From an uncultured Clostridia bacterium (GTDB taxonomy: Bacteria > Bacillota > Clostridia > TANB77 > CAG-508), in contig CARUQW010000036.1 of assembly GCA_949077355.1 (NCBI GenBank), forward strand, positions 1-15,761: 15,761 bases of DNA, written 5' to 3'. Below, in pieces: positions 7,806-14,628 of the stretch. The notes below the pieces were generated by a model that saw nothing but the letters and a program-made list of their open reading frames with translations, did not search any database and had not been told where the DNA came from. A program made the translations under genes and the position numbers. Every line of letters begins with the position of its first letter. The stretch's first letter is position 1.

Positions 7806-7855
7806 AAGTTTAGTCACATATAAATGCAATTCAATAAAATGAAGGAGGATCTATT

Positions 7856-8251
7856 ATGATCGACATTAGAACTAAGTATTCTGAGGAAATCGCACGGATA
7901 GTGGAAGCAAATGAAGCAAATGTGAAAGAAGCAGCAGAAAGCACAGAAAAAAGCTTGGCATTCCTGAAAGAACAGCAGGATCATTTAAACGATCTGTCAC
8001 AGGAAGCTGCATCCGCATTACTTAAGTTTGCGGATGCAGCCAAAAAGCTGAAAAAGCTTGGTCGTATGAAAAATCCGGCACCGGAAGCCGTATTGGCAGC
8101 AGCTCAGCCATTCTCTGAATATGAATCAATAGCAAAACAGATTCCGGACGCCAGAAGAGACGTACATTCTGCTATGGACAGCCTTAACACGGCGCAGGAA
8201 GCAGAGGCTGACGCAGTTGCAATCAAGGAAGCCTTAGAAGTATTTATGTAG
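7856..8251 (+). CDS. Helical protein of unknown function with foreign base composition (131 aa)
   Basis: I do not recognise it. The protein is almost wholly predicted helix, rich in Ala, Glu and Lys, with no Cys or Trp and no signal peptide or membrane segment. Residues about 16-65 look like a coiled coil, a short Pro-containing turn (KNPAPEA) follows near 72-78, and a second helical half comes after. Hand counts on three 60-base stretches give about 43-48% GC, clearly above the AT-rich neighbours, and codons such as CTG, CCG, GCC and GAC are common. AAGGAGGATC precedes the ATG. It has its own promoter (7777-7805) and a bidirectional terminator (8264-8286), so it is a single-gene unit. Codon 14 is CGG, the only CGG read in frame in the window; a +1 skip there would meet TAG immediately. 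Recent horizontal transfer is likely. A small phage or secretion-associated helical protein is possible but unsupported. Confidence 0.8.
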   Translation: MIDIRTKYSEEIARIVEANEANVKEAAESTEKSLAFLKEQQDHLNDLSQEAASALLKFADAAKKLKKLGRMKNPAPEAVLAAAQPFSEYESIAKQIPDARRDVHSAMDSLNTAQEAEADAVAIKEALEVFM

Positions 8252-8263
8252 AGAATTGCAAAA

Positions 8264-8286
8264 GGAGAGCCATTTAATGGCTCTCT
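8264..8286. terminator. Bidirectional intrinsic terminator between convergent genes
   Basis: GAGAGCCAT (8265-8273) and ATGGCTCTC (8277-8285) form a 9-bp stem with a 3-nt loop. On the plus strand it runs into TTTTTT, and on the minus strand it is followed by CCTTTTG, so it can serve both the 131-aa gene and the UDP-sugar pyrophosphorylase gene. Confidence 0.85.
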
Positions 8287-8289
8287 TTT

Positions 8290-9540
8290 TTATATTAAAT
8301 GATAGAATTTTTTATATAATTCTCTTGCTGTTTTTGGGCAGTCTACTCCTGCTGAGTCAGCATTTTTGACTGGGGCAAATTCTTCTTCTCTTTTTACACG
8401 AAGGATTGCCATTTCATCTACTTTTCCAAAGGCATCAAATAAAAATGCTTCGAATTTATAAGCGTTTGGTGAATCTGGTACAATTAAATTTCCTTCTTTG
8501 TCTAAATAACTTGCTTTTTTATAGGCTGCATGGTAAGGTAATGGATTTGCTCCCATTCTTTCTACCGCATCTACACTGAATAAGTTGCATAAAAGATGAG
8601 ATTCTCCATAAAGTAATTCCCCATTTTCGTCTGTTGCTTCTGCCATTTCTTCTGTTATTTCTGAATATTCAACTACATTTGGTTTTCCATTTCTTTTGCA
8701 AAATACTCCCACTTTTTCGTGTGGATTTGCTTTTACTGCTGACTTACAGGCAACTGTTACATTTTTATCAATGGCAATTCCCATTAGTACTGGGTCTACC
8801 ATTTTTACTAAACAGTTGTCTACTCCTCCTATGAATACCCATTCCATTCCCATTTGTTTCATTTTTTGAATCATTCCATTTTTTACAAGTGATTCATAAA
8901 TTCCGCCATGTCCATCTGCTGCTTGTTTGATTAGTCCATCTTCTCCAACTAAAATTTTTCCTTCGGTATCTACCATTGGTAATTCCCCTTGATTAAAGAA
9001 GAATATGTTTTTGTCTTTTTGGTATCCAAAATATTTATGCTTTTCAAAAAATTCAAGTGTAGCTTTGTTATTTTCTCTACTTGTCATGATAAACCATGGA
9101 ATGGTTACGCCATATTTTTTTCCTTCTTCTTTTAAATTATCACATAATAATTCAAATAAAGATTTGTGGGAGTCTAATCCAATGTCATAAGTTCCCTTTG
9201 GTCCATCATGTCCTAATCTTGTTCCTTGCCCTCCTGCCATTGTTACAGCAGCTAATTTTCCTTCTTTGATTGCTTTTTTTCCTATATTTTCATAGTATTT
9301 ATATTCATCACCTAATTTGTATTTATCTAAATATTCAATTGGTGTAATTTTATCATTTTCATTTTTTTCTTTCTTTTTAGTATGTGCATATAAGCTATTT
9401 ACCAATTCAAAATCAATATTTTCAAGTTGTTTTATTAATTCTTTTTTATGTACGTCATCTAATGTTTCATAATGATTCAATAGATGTTCTTGCCCATATT
9501 TTTTTAAAATAGTTTGCAAATTTTCTTTTTTACTGTCCAT
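8290..9540 (-). CDS. UDP-sugar pyrophosphorylase, UDPGP/UAP1-like family (416 aa)
   Basis: Enzymes of this family join UTP and a sugar 1-phosphate to give a UDP-sugar, UDP-N-acetylglucosamine or UDP-glucose, plus pyrophosphate. The nucleotide-binding motif AGGQGTRLG lies near residues 102-110 and is followed by GPKGTYDIGL. A VFIGGVDNCLVKMVDP stretch carries the metal-binding Asp region, with GESHLLCNLFSVDAV further on. This is the eukaryote-like fold, unlike GalU or GlmU. The start at 9540 is preferred because AAAGGAAG precedes it; an ATG at 9564 has no ribosome binding site. A promoter lies at 9596-9624. With pgcA upstream in metabolism and murA in the same window, a role in cell-wall or glycan precursor supply is plausible. 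Whether the sugar is GlcNAc or glucose cannot be told from the sequence. Confidence 0.85.
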   Translation of the reverse strand: MDSKKENLQTILKKYGQEHLLNHYETLDDVHKKELIKQLENIDFELVNSLYAHTKKKEKNENDKITPIEYLDKYKLGDEYKYYENIGKKAIKEGKLAAVTMAGGQGTRLGHDGPKGTYDIGLDSHKSLFELLCDNLKEEGKKYGVTIPWFIMTSRENNKATLEFFEKHKYFGYQKDKNIFFFNQGELPMVDTEGKILVGEDGLIKQAADGHGGIYESLVKNGMIQKMKQMGMEWVFIGGVDNCLVKMVDPVLMGIAIDKNVTVACKSAVKANPHEKVGVFCKRNGKPNVVEYSEITEEMAEATDENGELLYGESHLLCNLFSVDAVERMGANPLPYHAAYKKASYLDKEGNLIVPDSPNAYKFEAFLFDAFGKVDEMAILRVKREEEFAPVKNADSAGVDCPKTARELYKKFYHLI

Positions 9541-9595
9541 ATCTATCTTCCTTTCTTGTTTCATCCTATACTATTTTATTTTCAATCTTTCTCTA

Positions 9596-9624
9596 TTTAT
9601 ACACTATTTTAAAAAAATTAGCAA
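9596..9624 (-). promoter_or_regulatory. Promoter of the UDP-sugar pyrophosphorylase gene
   Basis: On the minus strand TTGCTA (9624-9619) and TATAAA (9601-9596) are 17 bp apart, in the gap after the gene ending at 9633. Confidence 0.55.
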
Positions 9625-9632
9625 CTATTTTC

Positions 9633-10109
9633 TTATATTTTTTCGATTTCTTCTTCTCCTACTGTTTTTAAAATCTTTTTATATTGTCCCATGATTTCGT
9701 CTAAATTTTCTCCGACTTCTTCTATGTCATAACAATCGATTATTTTTACATGATTTTTTTCTGGAATCCATTTTTCAATATTTCGATTGACATTACGGAT
9801 GTAATTTTCTTTTCCTTTTATAAAAATAATCATGTCTTTCTCTTTATTTTCTTTTGTTTTTATTTCTTTAAATTTCTCTAAATCATTGTTTTTCCAATTT
9901 AATTGTAAAATTTCTTTTTTCTTATTTTCTTTTAAGTTTGTTTTTGATAAGAATGTTTTCATTGTTTCTTCTAAGTTGTTTTCTGTTAAAATAATGATTT
10001 CATCTTGTTTTTCCATTTTCTTATGAATATATGGTAAGCTTATCATTTCAAAGTGATAATCACTTGCGTAAAATGCACATATTTTTTCTTTTGTAGTATT
10101 TTTATTCAT
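9633..10109 (-). CDS. Lysine- and glutamate-rich cytoplasmic protein of unknown function (158 aa)
   Basis: I do not recognise it. There is no signal peptide or membrane segment. The sequence opens with CAFYASDYHFEMISLPYIHKK, followed by alternating hydrophobic strands (DEIIILTENN, KDMIIFIKGK, HVKIIDCYD) and charged helices, suggesting a small alpha/beta fold, possibly Rossmann-like. No nucleotide-binding loop is visible. The ATG at 10109 follows AAGGGAGA. A strong promoter with an overlapping palindrome lies upstream (10170-10204). The UDP-sugar pyrophosphorylase gene follows on the same strand 92 bp away but has its own promoter, so co-transcription is possible but not required. Confidence 0.75.
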   Translation of the reverse strand: MNKNTTKEKICAFYASDYHFEMISLPYIHKKMEKQDEIIILTENNLEETMKTFLSKTNLKENKKKEILQLNWKNNDLEKFKEIKTKENKEKDMIIFIKGKENYIRNVNRNIEKWIPEKNHVKIIDCYDIEEVGENLDEIMGQYKKILKTVGEEEIEKI

Positions 10110-10169
10110 TTGAATTTCTCCCTTCCAATCTCCAAACTCTTACGGAAAGTTTATCTTTTTTCTGGTTAC

Positions 10170-10204
10170 TGGTAAATTTTACCATTTCTTTACAAATATG
10201 TCAA
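10170..10204 (-). promoter_or_regulatory. Strong promoter with operator-like palindrome over the -10 box
   Basis: On the minus strand TTGACA (10204-10199) and TAAAAT (10181-10176) are 17 bp apart. The perfect palindrome TGGTAAA-T-TTTACCA (10170-10184) covers the -10 box, as a repressor site would. The leader to the ATG at 10109 is about 60 nt. Confidence 0.6.
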
Positions 10205-10263
10205 TATTATTTCAAATAAAATTTTCCTACATTTTTCGACATTTCAATTTTTCTCCTATTTTA

Positions 10264-10292
10264 GTATAAAATTTTCTAAATTGTAAATAATT
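10264..10292 (+). promoter_or_regulatory. Candidate sigma-F promoter of spoIIR
   Basis: GTATA (10264-10268) fits the sigma-F -35 form GYWTA. After 14 bp, GTAAATAATT (10283-10292) matches the -10 form GGNRANAMTW at nine of ten positions. The start codon is 22 bp downstream. SpoIIR is the classic forespore sigma-F target, so the match is expected. The AT-rich context makes chance matches easier. Confidence 0.5.
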
Positions 10293-10314
10293 AATAGTAA
10301 AAGGAGGAAAACAT

Positions 10315-10956
10315 ATGAAAAAAAATTTAAAAATGGTAATTATTTTGAGCTTTCTTCTATTTCTTTATACTTCTATCTGCGCTATTTCCTATGCACAAAA
10401 TATTTCTACTGAAATTGCTGATAGTGTGTTCCGTTTGCATGTACTTGCTAATAGTGATTCCGAAGAAGATCAAAATTTGAAATATAAAGTTCGTGATAAT
10501 TTATTAAACTATATGAATTCAATTTGTAAGAACTGTACATCAAAACAAGAAGCAATTTCAATAGTAGAAGAAAATAAAAATACTTTTGAACAAATTGCTA
10601 GGGATACGCTAAAAGAAGAAGGTTATTCCTATTCTGTAAAAATAAATATTGGTAATTTTGAATTTCCTACTAAAAATTATGGTGATATTTCTTTGCCAGC
10701 TGGATTCTATGATGCCCTTAGGGTTGAAATTGGTGAAGCAAAAGGACAAAATTGGTGGTGTGTCATGTTCCCTCCATTATGTTTTGTAGATATTTCTTCT
10801 GGTGTTGTTCCAGATGATTCGAAAGAGCTAATGGAAAATAATTTATCAGAAGAAGAATTTGCTCTTATTTCTGATAAATCCGATAATGAAATTCAATTCA
10901 AATTTAAATTATTAGAATTTTTTGCTAATAACGGATTAATCACAGCAAAAAAATAA
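10315..10956 (+). CDS. spoIIR: Stage II sporulation protein R (SpoIIR)
   Basis: SpoIIR is made in the forespore, is exported, and signals across the intermembrane space to the SpoIIGA protease, which activates pro-sigma-E in the mother cell. The 213-aa protein has an N-terminal signal or membrane segment (about residues 7-27, ending SYAQ). The family hallmarks follow: FRLHVLANSDSEEDQ, KVRD, and SLPAGFYDALRVEIGEAKG then QNWWCVMFPPLCF. The ATG at 10315 follows AAAGGAGG. The C-terminal part after FPPLCF is short and acidic. spoIIR sits upstream of murA, as in other Firmicutes where spoIIR and a murA paralogue are near neighbours. The assignment is firm. Confidence 0.95.
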   Translation: MKKNLKMVIILSFLLFLYTSICAISYAQNISTEIADSVFRLHVLANSDSEEDQNLKYKVRDNLLNYMNSICKNCTSKQEAISIVEENKNTFEQIARDTLKEEGYSYSVKINIGNFEFPTKNYGDISLPAGFYDALRVEIGEAKGQNWWCVMFPPLCFVDISSGVVPDDSKELMENNLSEEEFALISDKSDNEIQFKFKLLEFFANNGLITAKK

Positions 10957-10964
10957 TACAAGTA

Positions 10965-10993
10965 TTGCAATCATTTTAAGTTTGTGATATATT
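10965..10993 (+). promoter_or_regulatory. Candidate promoter of murA
   Basis: TTGCAA (10965-10970) and TATATT (10988-10993) are 17 bp apart, predicting a transcript start near 11000, just before the hairpin at 11006-11036. Confidence 0.6.
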
Positions 10994-11005
10994 TTAAAAT
11001 GTAAT

Positions 11006-11036
11006 AGAGTGTTATGTTTAATACACTCTTTTTTTA
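11006..11036 (+). terminator. Intrinsic terminator or leader attenuator between spoIIR and murA
   Basis: AGAGTGT (11006-11012) and ACACTCT (11023-11029) form a 7-bp stem followed by a run of T. It follows spoIIR, but it also lies within the predicted murA leader, because only 28 bp remain between it and the murA start codon. Confidence 0.7.
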
Positions 11037-11064
11037 TTGAAAGAACATATTGGGGGTTATTTAA

Positions 11065-12324
11065 TTGGAAAAATTAGTTATAAAAGGTCCAACACCTTTA
11101 AGAGGTGAAGTAACAATTAGTGGTGCAAAAAACGCAGCTGTAGCAATTTTACCTGCTACTCTTTTAATCGATGGAACTTGCACAATTGAAAATTTACCAA
11201 ATATAAGTGATATAAAAATATCTTGTGAAATATTAGAAAAATTAGGTGCTAAAATAACTTGGAATAATCCAAATAGCATTACAATCGATACATCCAATTT
11301 AACAACAACGAAAGCTCCTTTAGATTTAACAAGCAAATTTAGAGCTTCTTATTATATCATTGGTGCTATGCTTAGCCGCAAAGGAGAAATTGAAGTTGGT
11401 ATGCCAGGTGGATGTAAACTAGGAGCTAGACCTATTGACCAACATATTAAAGGATTTGAAAAATTAGGTGCTAATGTAACAGTAGAAAAGGGTACCATTT
11501 ATGCCAAAGCAAAAAAACTAACTGGATGTCCTATTTATATGGATATTGTTTCGGTTGGTGCTACCATTAATGTTATGCTTTCCGCTGTTTTAGCAAAAGG
11601 AACTACCATTATTGACAATGCTGCTAAAGAACCTCATATTGTAGATGTCGCAAACTTTTTAAATACAATGGGTGCTGATATTAGAGGTGCTGGAACAGAT
11701 GTTATTAAAATTAATGGTGTGGAAAAATTAAGCGGAAATGCAACTTATTCTGTAGTCCCAGATCAAATTGAAGCTGGTACTTTTATGTTAGCAGCCGTAG
11801 CAACAAAAGGTGATTTGGTTATAAAAAATTGTATTACCAAGCACTTAGAATCTATTACCGCTAAAATTATTGAAATAGGTGGAAACGTAGAAGATAATAT
11901 TGATAGCATTCGTGTTTGGTGTAATAAAAGACCAACCAAAGCTACCATCAAAACATTACCTTATCCTGGATTTCCGACTGATTTACAACCTCAAATGGGT
12001 GTAGTGTTATCTTTAGCAAATGGTAATAGCATGATACATGAAAGTATTTGGGATTCTAGATTTCAATATACAGAAGAATTAAATCGAATGGGTGCTAAAA
12101 TAAATGCACAAGGTAAGTCTGCCTTTTTTGAAGGTGTAAAAAAATTAACAGGTGCCCCTGTTTATTCTTCTGATTTAAGAGCTGGTGCTGCCCTTGTTAT
12201 TGCTGGAACAGCAGCAGAAGGTGTAACTGAAATTTATAATTTGGAACACATTGACAGAGGATATGAGAATATAGAAGAGAAATTTAGAAGTATTGGTGCT
12301 AAAATTGAAAGAATAACAGAGTAA
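11065..12324 (+). CDS. murA: UDP-N-acetylglucosamine 1-carboxyvinyltransferase (MurA)
   Basis: MurA transfers enolpyruvate from PEP to UDP-GlcNAc, the first committed step of peptidoglycan synthesis, in the cytoplasm. The 419-aa length is normal. Lys22 in SGAKNA binds the substrates. The catalytic loop is MPGGCKLGARPIDQH with Cys117, the residue attacked by fosfomycin, so no fosfomycin-resistant Asp replacement is present. The C-terminal YNLEHIDRGYENIEEK is typical. The start is TTG, preceded by GGGGG at 11052-11056; no ATG fits the conserved N-terminus (KLVIKGPTPLRGEV) better. UUG starts often lower expression. Firmicutes commonly carry two MurA paralogues and I cannot tell which type this is. 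The next gene, walJ, follows after a 137-bp palindrome. Confidence 0.95.
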   Translation: MEKLVIKGPTPLRGEVTISGAKNAAVAILPATLLIDGTCTIENLPNISDIKISCEILEKLGAKITWNNPNSITIDTSNLTTTKAPLDLTSKFRASYYIIGAMLSRKGEIEVGMPGGCKLGARPIDQHIKGFEKLGANVTVEKGTIYAKAKKLTGCPIYMDIVSVGATINVMLSAVLAKGTTIIDNAAKEPHIVDVANFLNTMGADIRGAGTDVIKINGVEKLSGNATYSVVPDQIEAGTFMLAAVATKGDLVIKNCITKHLESITAKIIEIGGNVEDNIDSIRVWCNKRPTKATIKTLPYPGFPTDLQPQMGVVLSLANGNSMIHESIWDSRFQYTEELNRMGAKINAQGKSAFFEGVKKLTGAPVYSSDLRAGAALVIAGTAAEGVTEIYNLEHIDRGYENIEEKFRSIGAKIERITE

Positions 12325-12333
12325 CTATACTAA

Positions 12334-12470
12334 TTTTTAATCTAAAAGTTTATATCTTTTTATTTGTAACTCCCAGCTTCGCACAGTCTGTAATTTTATA
12401 ACAGACTGTATGCTTGCTGGTCCCCACGAATTGTTACTGCATAAAAAGATATAAACTTTTAGATTAAAAA
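12334..12470. repeat. 137-bp palindrome with a perfect 30-bp outer stem
   Basis: The arms 12334-12363 and 12441-12470 are perfect reverse complements over 30 bp. Inside, more segments pair in nested order: GTAAC (12366-12370) with GTTAC (12433-12437), CCAGC (12373-12377) with GCTGG (12416-12420), and ACAGTCTGT (12383-12391) with ACAGACTGT (12401-12409) around a 9-nt loop. The stem ends in A rather than T on the plus strand, so it is not a terminator for murA. There is no ORF of substance. It is either a MITE of a family different from 5583-5876 or a structured RNA in the murA-walJ transcript. Confidence 0.85.
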
Positions 12471-12493
12471 AATAATAACAAAGGAAAATAATC

Positions 12494-13285
12494 ATGTTTA
12501 ATTTTTGTAGTTTATATAGTGGAAGTAGCGGAAATAGTTTATTAGTAGAAACTGCTAATACCAAGCTTCTAATTGATGCTGGTGTTAGCAGTAAAAGAAT
12601 TGAAAATGCCTTATTAGATATTAATATTGAACCATCCTCTTTGGATGGTATTCTAATTACTCATGAACATTCAGACCATGTACAAGGATTGGGTACATTT
12701 TCTAAAAAATTCAATCTACCTGTTTTCGTTAATCAAGAAACATTGGATGCTATGCCAAAACAAAGGGATAAAATAGCAAGTGATAATATAAAAAATTTTA
12801 AAGTTACCGATAAATTTTCAATCGGAGATTTAGATATTAAACCTTTTTCTATTCCTCATGATGCCGCTAATCCTTGTGGTTTTAATATTTGGAAAGATGA
12901 TAAGAAAATAAGTATTGCCACTGATATTGGACATATGACAAATGATATTTTAAAAAGATTAGAAGAAAGCTTATTTGTTATGTTAGAAGCAAATTATGAC
13001 CCTGAAGTTTTACGCTGTTCTTCTTATCCTTTTCCTTTAAAATCTAGAATTGCTGGACCAACTGGACATCTGTCTAACGAAATAGCAGGTAAAACAATTT
13101 CTCATCTACTACAATCTGGTTTAAAAAATGCTATGTTAGGTCATTTGAGTAAAGAAAGTAATTTTCCTGAGCTTGCTTATCAAACCGTTATGGATGAGTT
13201 GATTAGTAATCATTCTTTTGACAAGAATTCTCTTGGTTTAAATGTTGCAAGTAGAGATTGTCATTCTAAATTGATTCAATTATAA
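12494..13285 (+). CDS. walJ: WalJ (YycJ)-type metallo-beta-lactamase-fold exonuclease
   Basis: The 263-aa protein belongs to the metallo-beta-lactamase fold. SLYSGSSGNS at the N-terminus and the metal-binding HEHSDH (residues 57-62) are followed by IPHDAANPCGF, ISIATDIGHM, GPTGHLSN and LGHLSKESN, which supply the remaining ligands. The WalJ/YycJ family is reported as a 5'-3' DNA exonuclease linked to mismatch repair and, in Bacillus, sits in the walRK operon. Here walRK is absent from the window, but walJ stands directly before rlmH, echoing the order of that region in B. subtilis. AAAGGAAAA precedes the ATG. No promoter is seen between the 137-bp palindrome and the start, so it may depend on read-through from murA. 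Confidence 0.9.
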   Translation: MFNFCSLYSGSSGNSLLVETANTKLLIDAGVSSKRIENALLDINIEPSSLDGILITHEHSDHVQGLGTFSKKFNLPVFVNQETLDAMPKQRDKIASDNIKNFKVTDKFSIGDLDIKPFSIPHDAANPCGFNIWKDDKKISIATDIGHMTNDILKRLEESLFVMLEANYDPEVLRCSSYPFPLKSRIAGPTGHLSNEIAGKTISHLLQSGLKNAMLGHLSKESNFPELAYQTVMDELISNHSFDKNSLGLNVASRDCHSKLIQL

Positions 13286-13305
13286 TATGAAAGGAGTTAA
13301 GAAAG

Positions 13306-13785
13306 ATGCTTAGTATCCAAATTGTTTGTGTTGGAAAGTTAAAGGAATCTTATTTAAAGTCTGCTATTGATGAATATAGTAAAAGACTTTCTCGTTATTG
13401 TAAGCTAGATATTCTAGAATTATCAGATGAAAAAATACCAGATAAAATTAATTCTAATTTAGCAAATGAAATTAAAGCAAAAGAATGTGACAATATCCTT
13501 CGACATATTAAAAAAGATTCTTACATCATTGCTTTGGATTTAACTGGTAAACAATTTTCTTCTGAAGACTTTTCTTCTGAAATTGAAAAAATTTCTATGA
13601 CATCTAGTTCAATTACTTTTATTATTGGTGGTTCCTTAGGCTTAACAACAGATTTATTACAAAAATGCCATCAAAAGATTTGCTTTTCTAAAATGACTTT
13701 TCCGCATCAATTGATTCGAGTTTTTCTTTTAGAGCAAATCTTTAGAGCTTTTAAAATTTCTAATGGAGAAACTTATCATAGATAA
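13306..13785 (+). CDS. rlmH: 23S rRNA (pseudouridine-1915-N3)-methyltransferase RlmH
   Basis: RlmH is a dimeric SPOUT methyltransferase that methylates pseudouridine 1915 in helix 69 of 23S rRNA on the assembled 70S ribosome, using SAM. The 159-aa length equals that of the S. aureus protein. VCVGKLKE at the N-terminus, the SAM-binding FIIGGSLGL (about 105-113) and the C-terminal trefoil-knot signature SKMTFPHQLIRV, EQIFRAFKI, NGETYHR are all present. AAAGGAG lies 9 bp before the ATG, and walJ ends 20 bp upstream, so the two form one unit. The gene is complete. Confidence 0.97.
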   Translation: MLSIQIVCVGKLKESYLKSAIDEYSKRLSRYCKLDILELSDEKIPDKINSNLANEIKAKECDNILRHIKKDSYIIALDLTGKQFSSEDFSSEIEKISMTSSSITFIIGGSLGLTTDLLQKCHQKICFSKMTFPHQLIRVFLLEQIFRAFKISNGETYHR

Positions 13786-13794
13786 TTTATATAA

Positions 13795-13907
13795 TTTTGT
13801 AGAGAAAATAAGATAATAAAATACTATATTGCTACTCAAGGGGCTGAACAAAAAGCTTTTCATAGATTTATGGCAATTTTTATGGGGGAATTATTTTCTC
13901 TACAAAA
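13795..13907. repeat. 113-bp element with 17-bp perfect terminal inverted repeats
   Basis: TTTTGTAGAGAAAATAA (13795-13811) and its exact reverse complement (13891-13907) bound a stretch containing AAAAGCTTTT (13852-13861), GGGGCTG and GGGGG. ATAA occurs directly outside both ends and could be a 4-bp target duplication, though the region is AT-rich. It starts 10 bp after the rlmH stop and has no ORF. The remaining sequence to 14010 is low-complexity AT-rich DNA in which I see no gene. Confidence 0.6.
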
Positions 13908-14010
13908 ATAAAAACAATTTAATTAGTTTGAATTTTTTTTTGAATTTCTTTACTGAATCGATGAATTACAATTTTTCTAACGATAAAAAATATTGATATA
14001 AATAATAAAA

Positions 14011-14064
14011 TTTTTGTTAACATGGAAGAATTATACCCTAATTTCTTCCATTTGTCAACAAAAA
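14011..14064 (-). terminator. Long hairpin downstream of spmB, possible terminator
   Basis: ATGGAAGAA (14022-14030) pairs with TTCTTCCAT (14043-14051), and TTTTTGTT (14011-14018) pairs with AACAAAAA (14057-14064). On the minus strand it ends in AACAAAAATTTTATT, so the T-run is poor. It lies about 30 bp after spmB. It could also be another short inverted-repeat element. Confidence 0.5.
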
Positions 14065-14095
14065 CTTTTCGACTTAATTCTACATTTATTTCTTT

Positions 14096-14620
14096 TCATA
14101 ATACTTGGCAAATGATAACACTCACTACTATCCCAACAACATCAGCTGTCAAAGAAGCAAGTAAAACAAATCTTGTCTTTCTAATTTTTACACAACTCGT
14201 ATAAACAGCAATCGTATACAAAGTTGTTTCGGTAGAGCCCATGATGGTAGAAGCAATGATTCCAATGGTAGTATCTACCCCATAATTTTTCATAATATCT
14301 GTTGCCACAGCTATGGAACCGCTTCCTGAAATTGGTCTAAGCATAGCCAATGGCATAATTTCACTTGGAAAATGTATCACATTTAAAAGAGGTGTAATAA
14401 AACGAATTATAATATCTAATACTCCTGAATTTCTTAGTGCTCCAATAGCAACAAATAATCCTACTAAAGTAGGAAGAATATTAAAAACAATTTCAATTCC
14501 TTCTTTTGCCCCTTCTAAAAAATCATCAAAAACTTTTCTTTTTTCTAGCAAACCATAGGTAACAATTAATAAAATGATAAATGGCATTGCTAAACTTGAT
14601 AAAAAATTAACAATTTGCAT
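14096..14620 (-). CDS. spmB: Spore maturation protein SpmB
   Basis: SpmA and SpmB are membrane proteins made in the mother cell and needed for normal dehydration of the spore core. The 174-aa protein has several hydrophobic segments (FIILLIVTYGLL near 14-25, IVFNILPTLVGLFVAIGAL, GIIASTIMG and a C-terminal LLASLTADVVGIVVSVIICQVL). It also has the family hallmarks LRPISGSGSIAVATDIM and MGSTETTLYTIAVY. The ATG at 14620 follows GGGGGAAG. It begins 8 bp after the restored spmA stop, the normal spmA-spmB arrangement. The length is close to B. subtilis SpmB. The gene is intact, which argues against decay of the spmAB operon. Confidence 0.95.
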   Translation of the reverse strand: MQIVNFLSSLAMPFIILLIVTYGLLEKRKVFDDFLEGAKEGIEIVFNILPTLVGLFVAIGALRNSGVLDIIIRFITPLLNVIHFPSEIMPLAMLRPISGSGSIAVATDIMKNYGVDTTIGIIASTIMGSTETTLYTIAVYTSCVKIRKTRFVLLASLTADVVGIVVSVIICQVL

Positions 14621-14628
14621 ACTTCCCC

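Noticed and set aside
8290..9564. ATG 9564 as the start of the UDP-sugar pyrophosphorylase
   Set aside because: No ribosome binding site precedes it, while AAAGGAAG precedes ATG 9540.
12334..12470. T-box or other known riboswitch
   Set aside because: No T-box GGUGG-type motif or other signature I know is present, and the perfect 30-bp outer stem is unlike these leaders.
12337..12564. A 75-aa minus-strand gene over the murA-walJ gap
   Set aside because: It runs through the palindrome and into walJ on the opposite strand, with no ribosome binding site.
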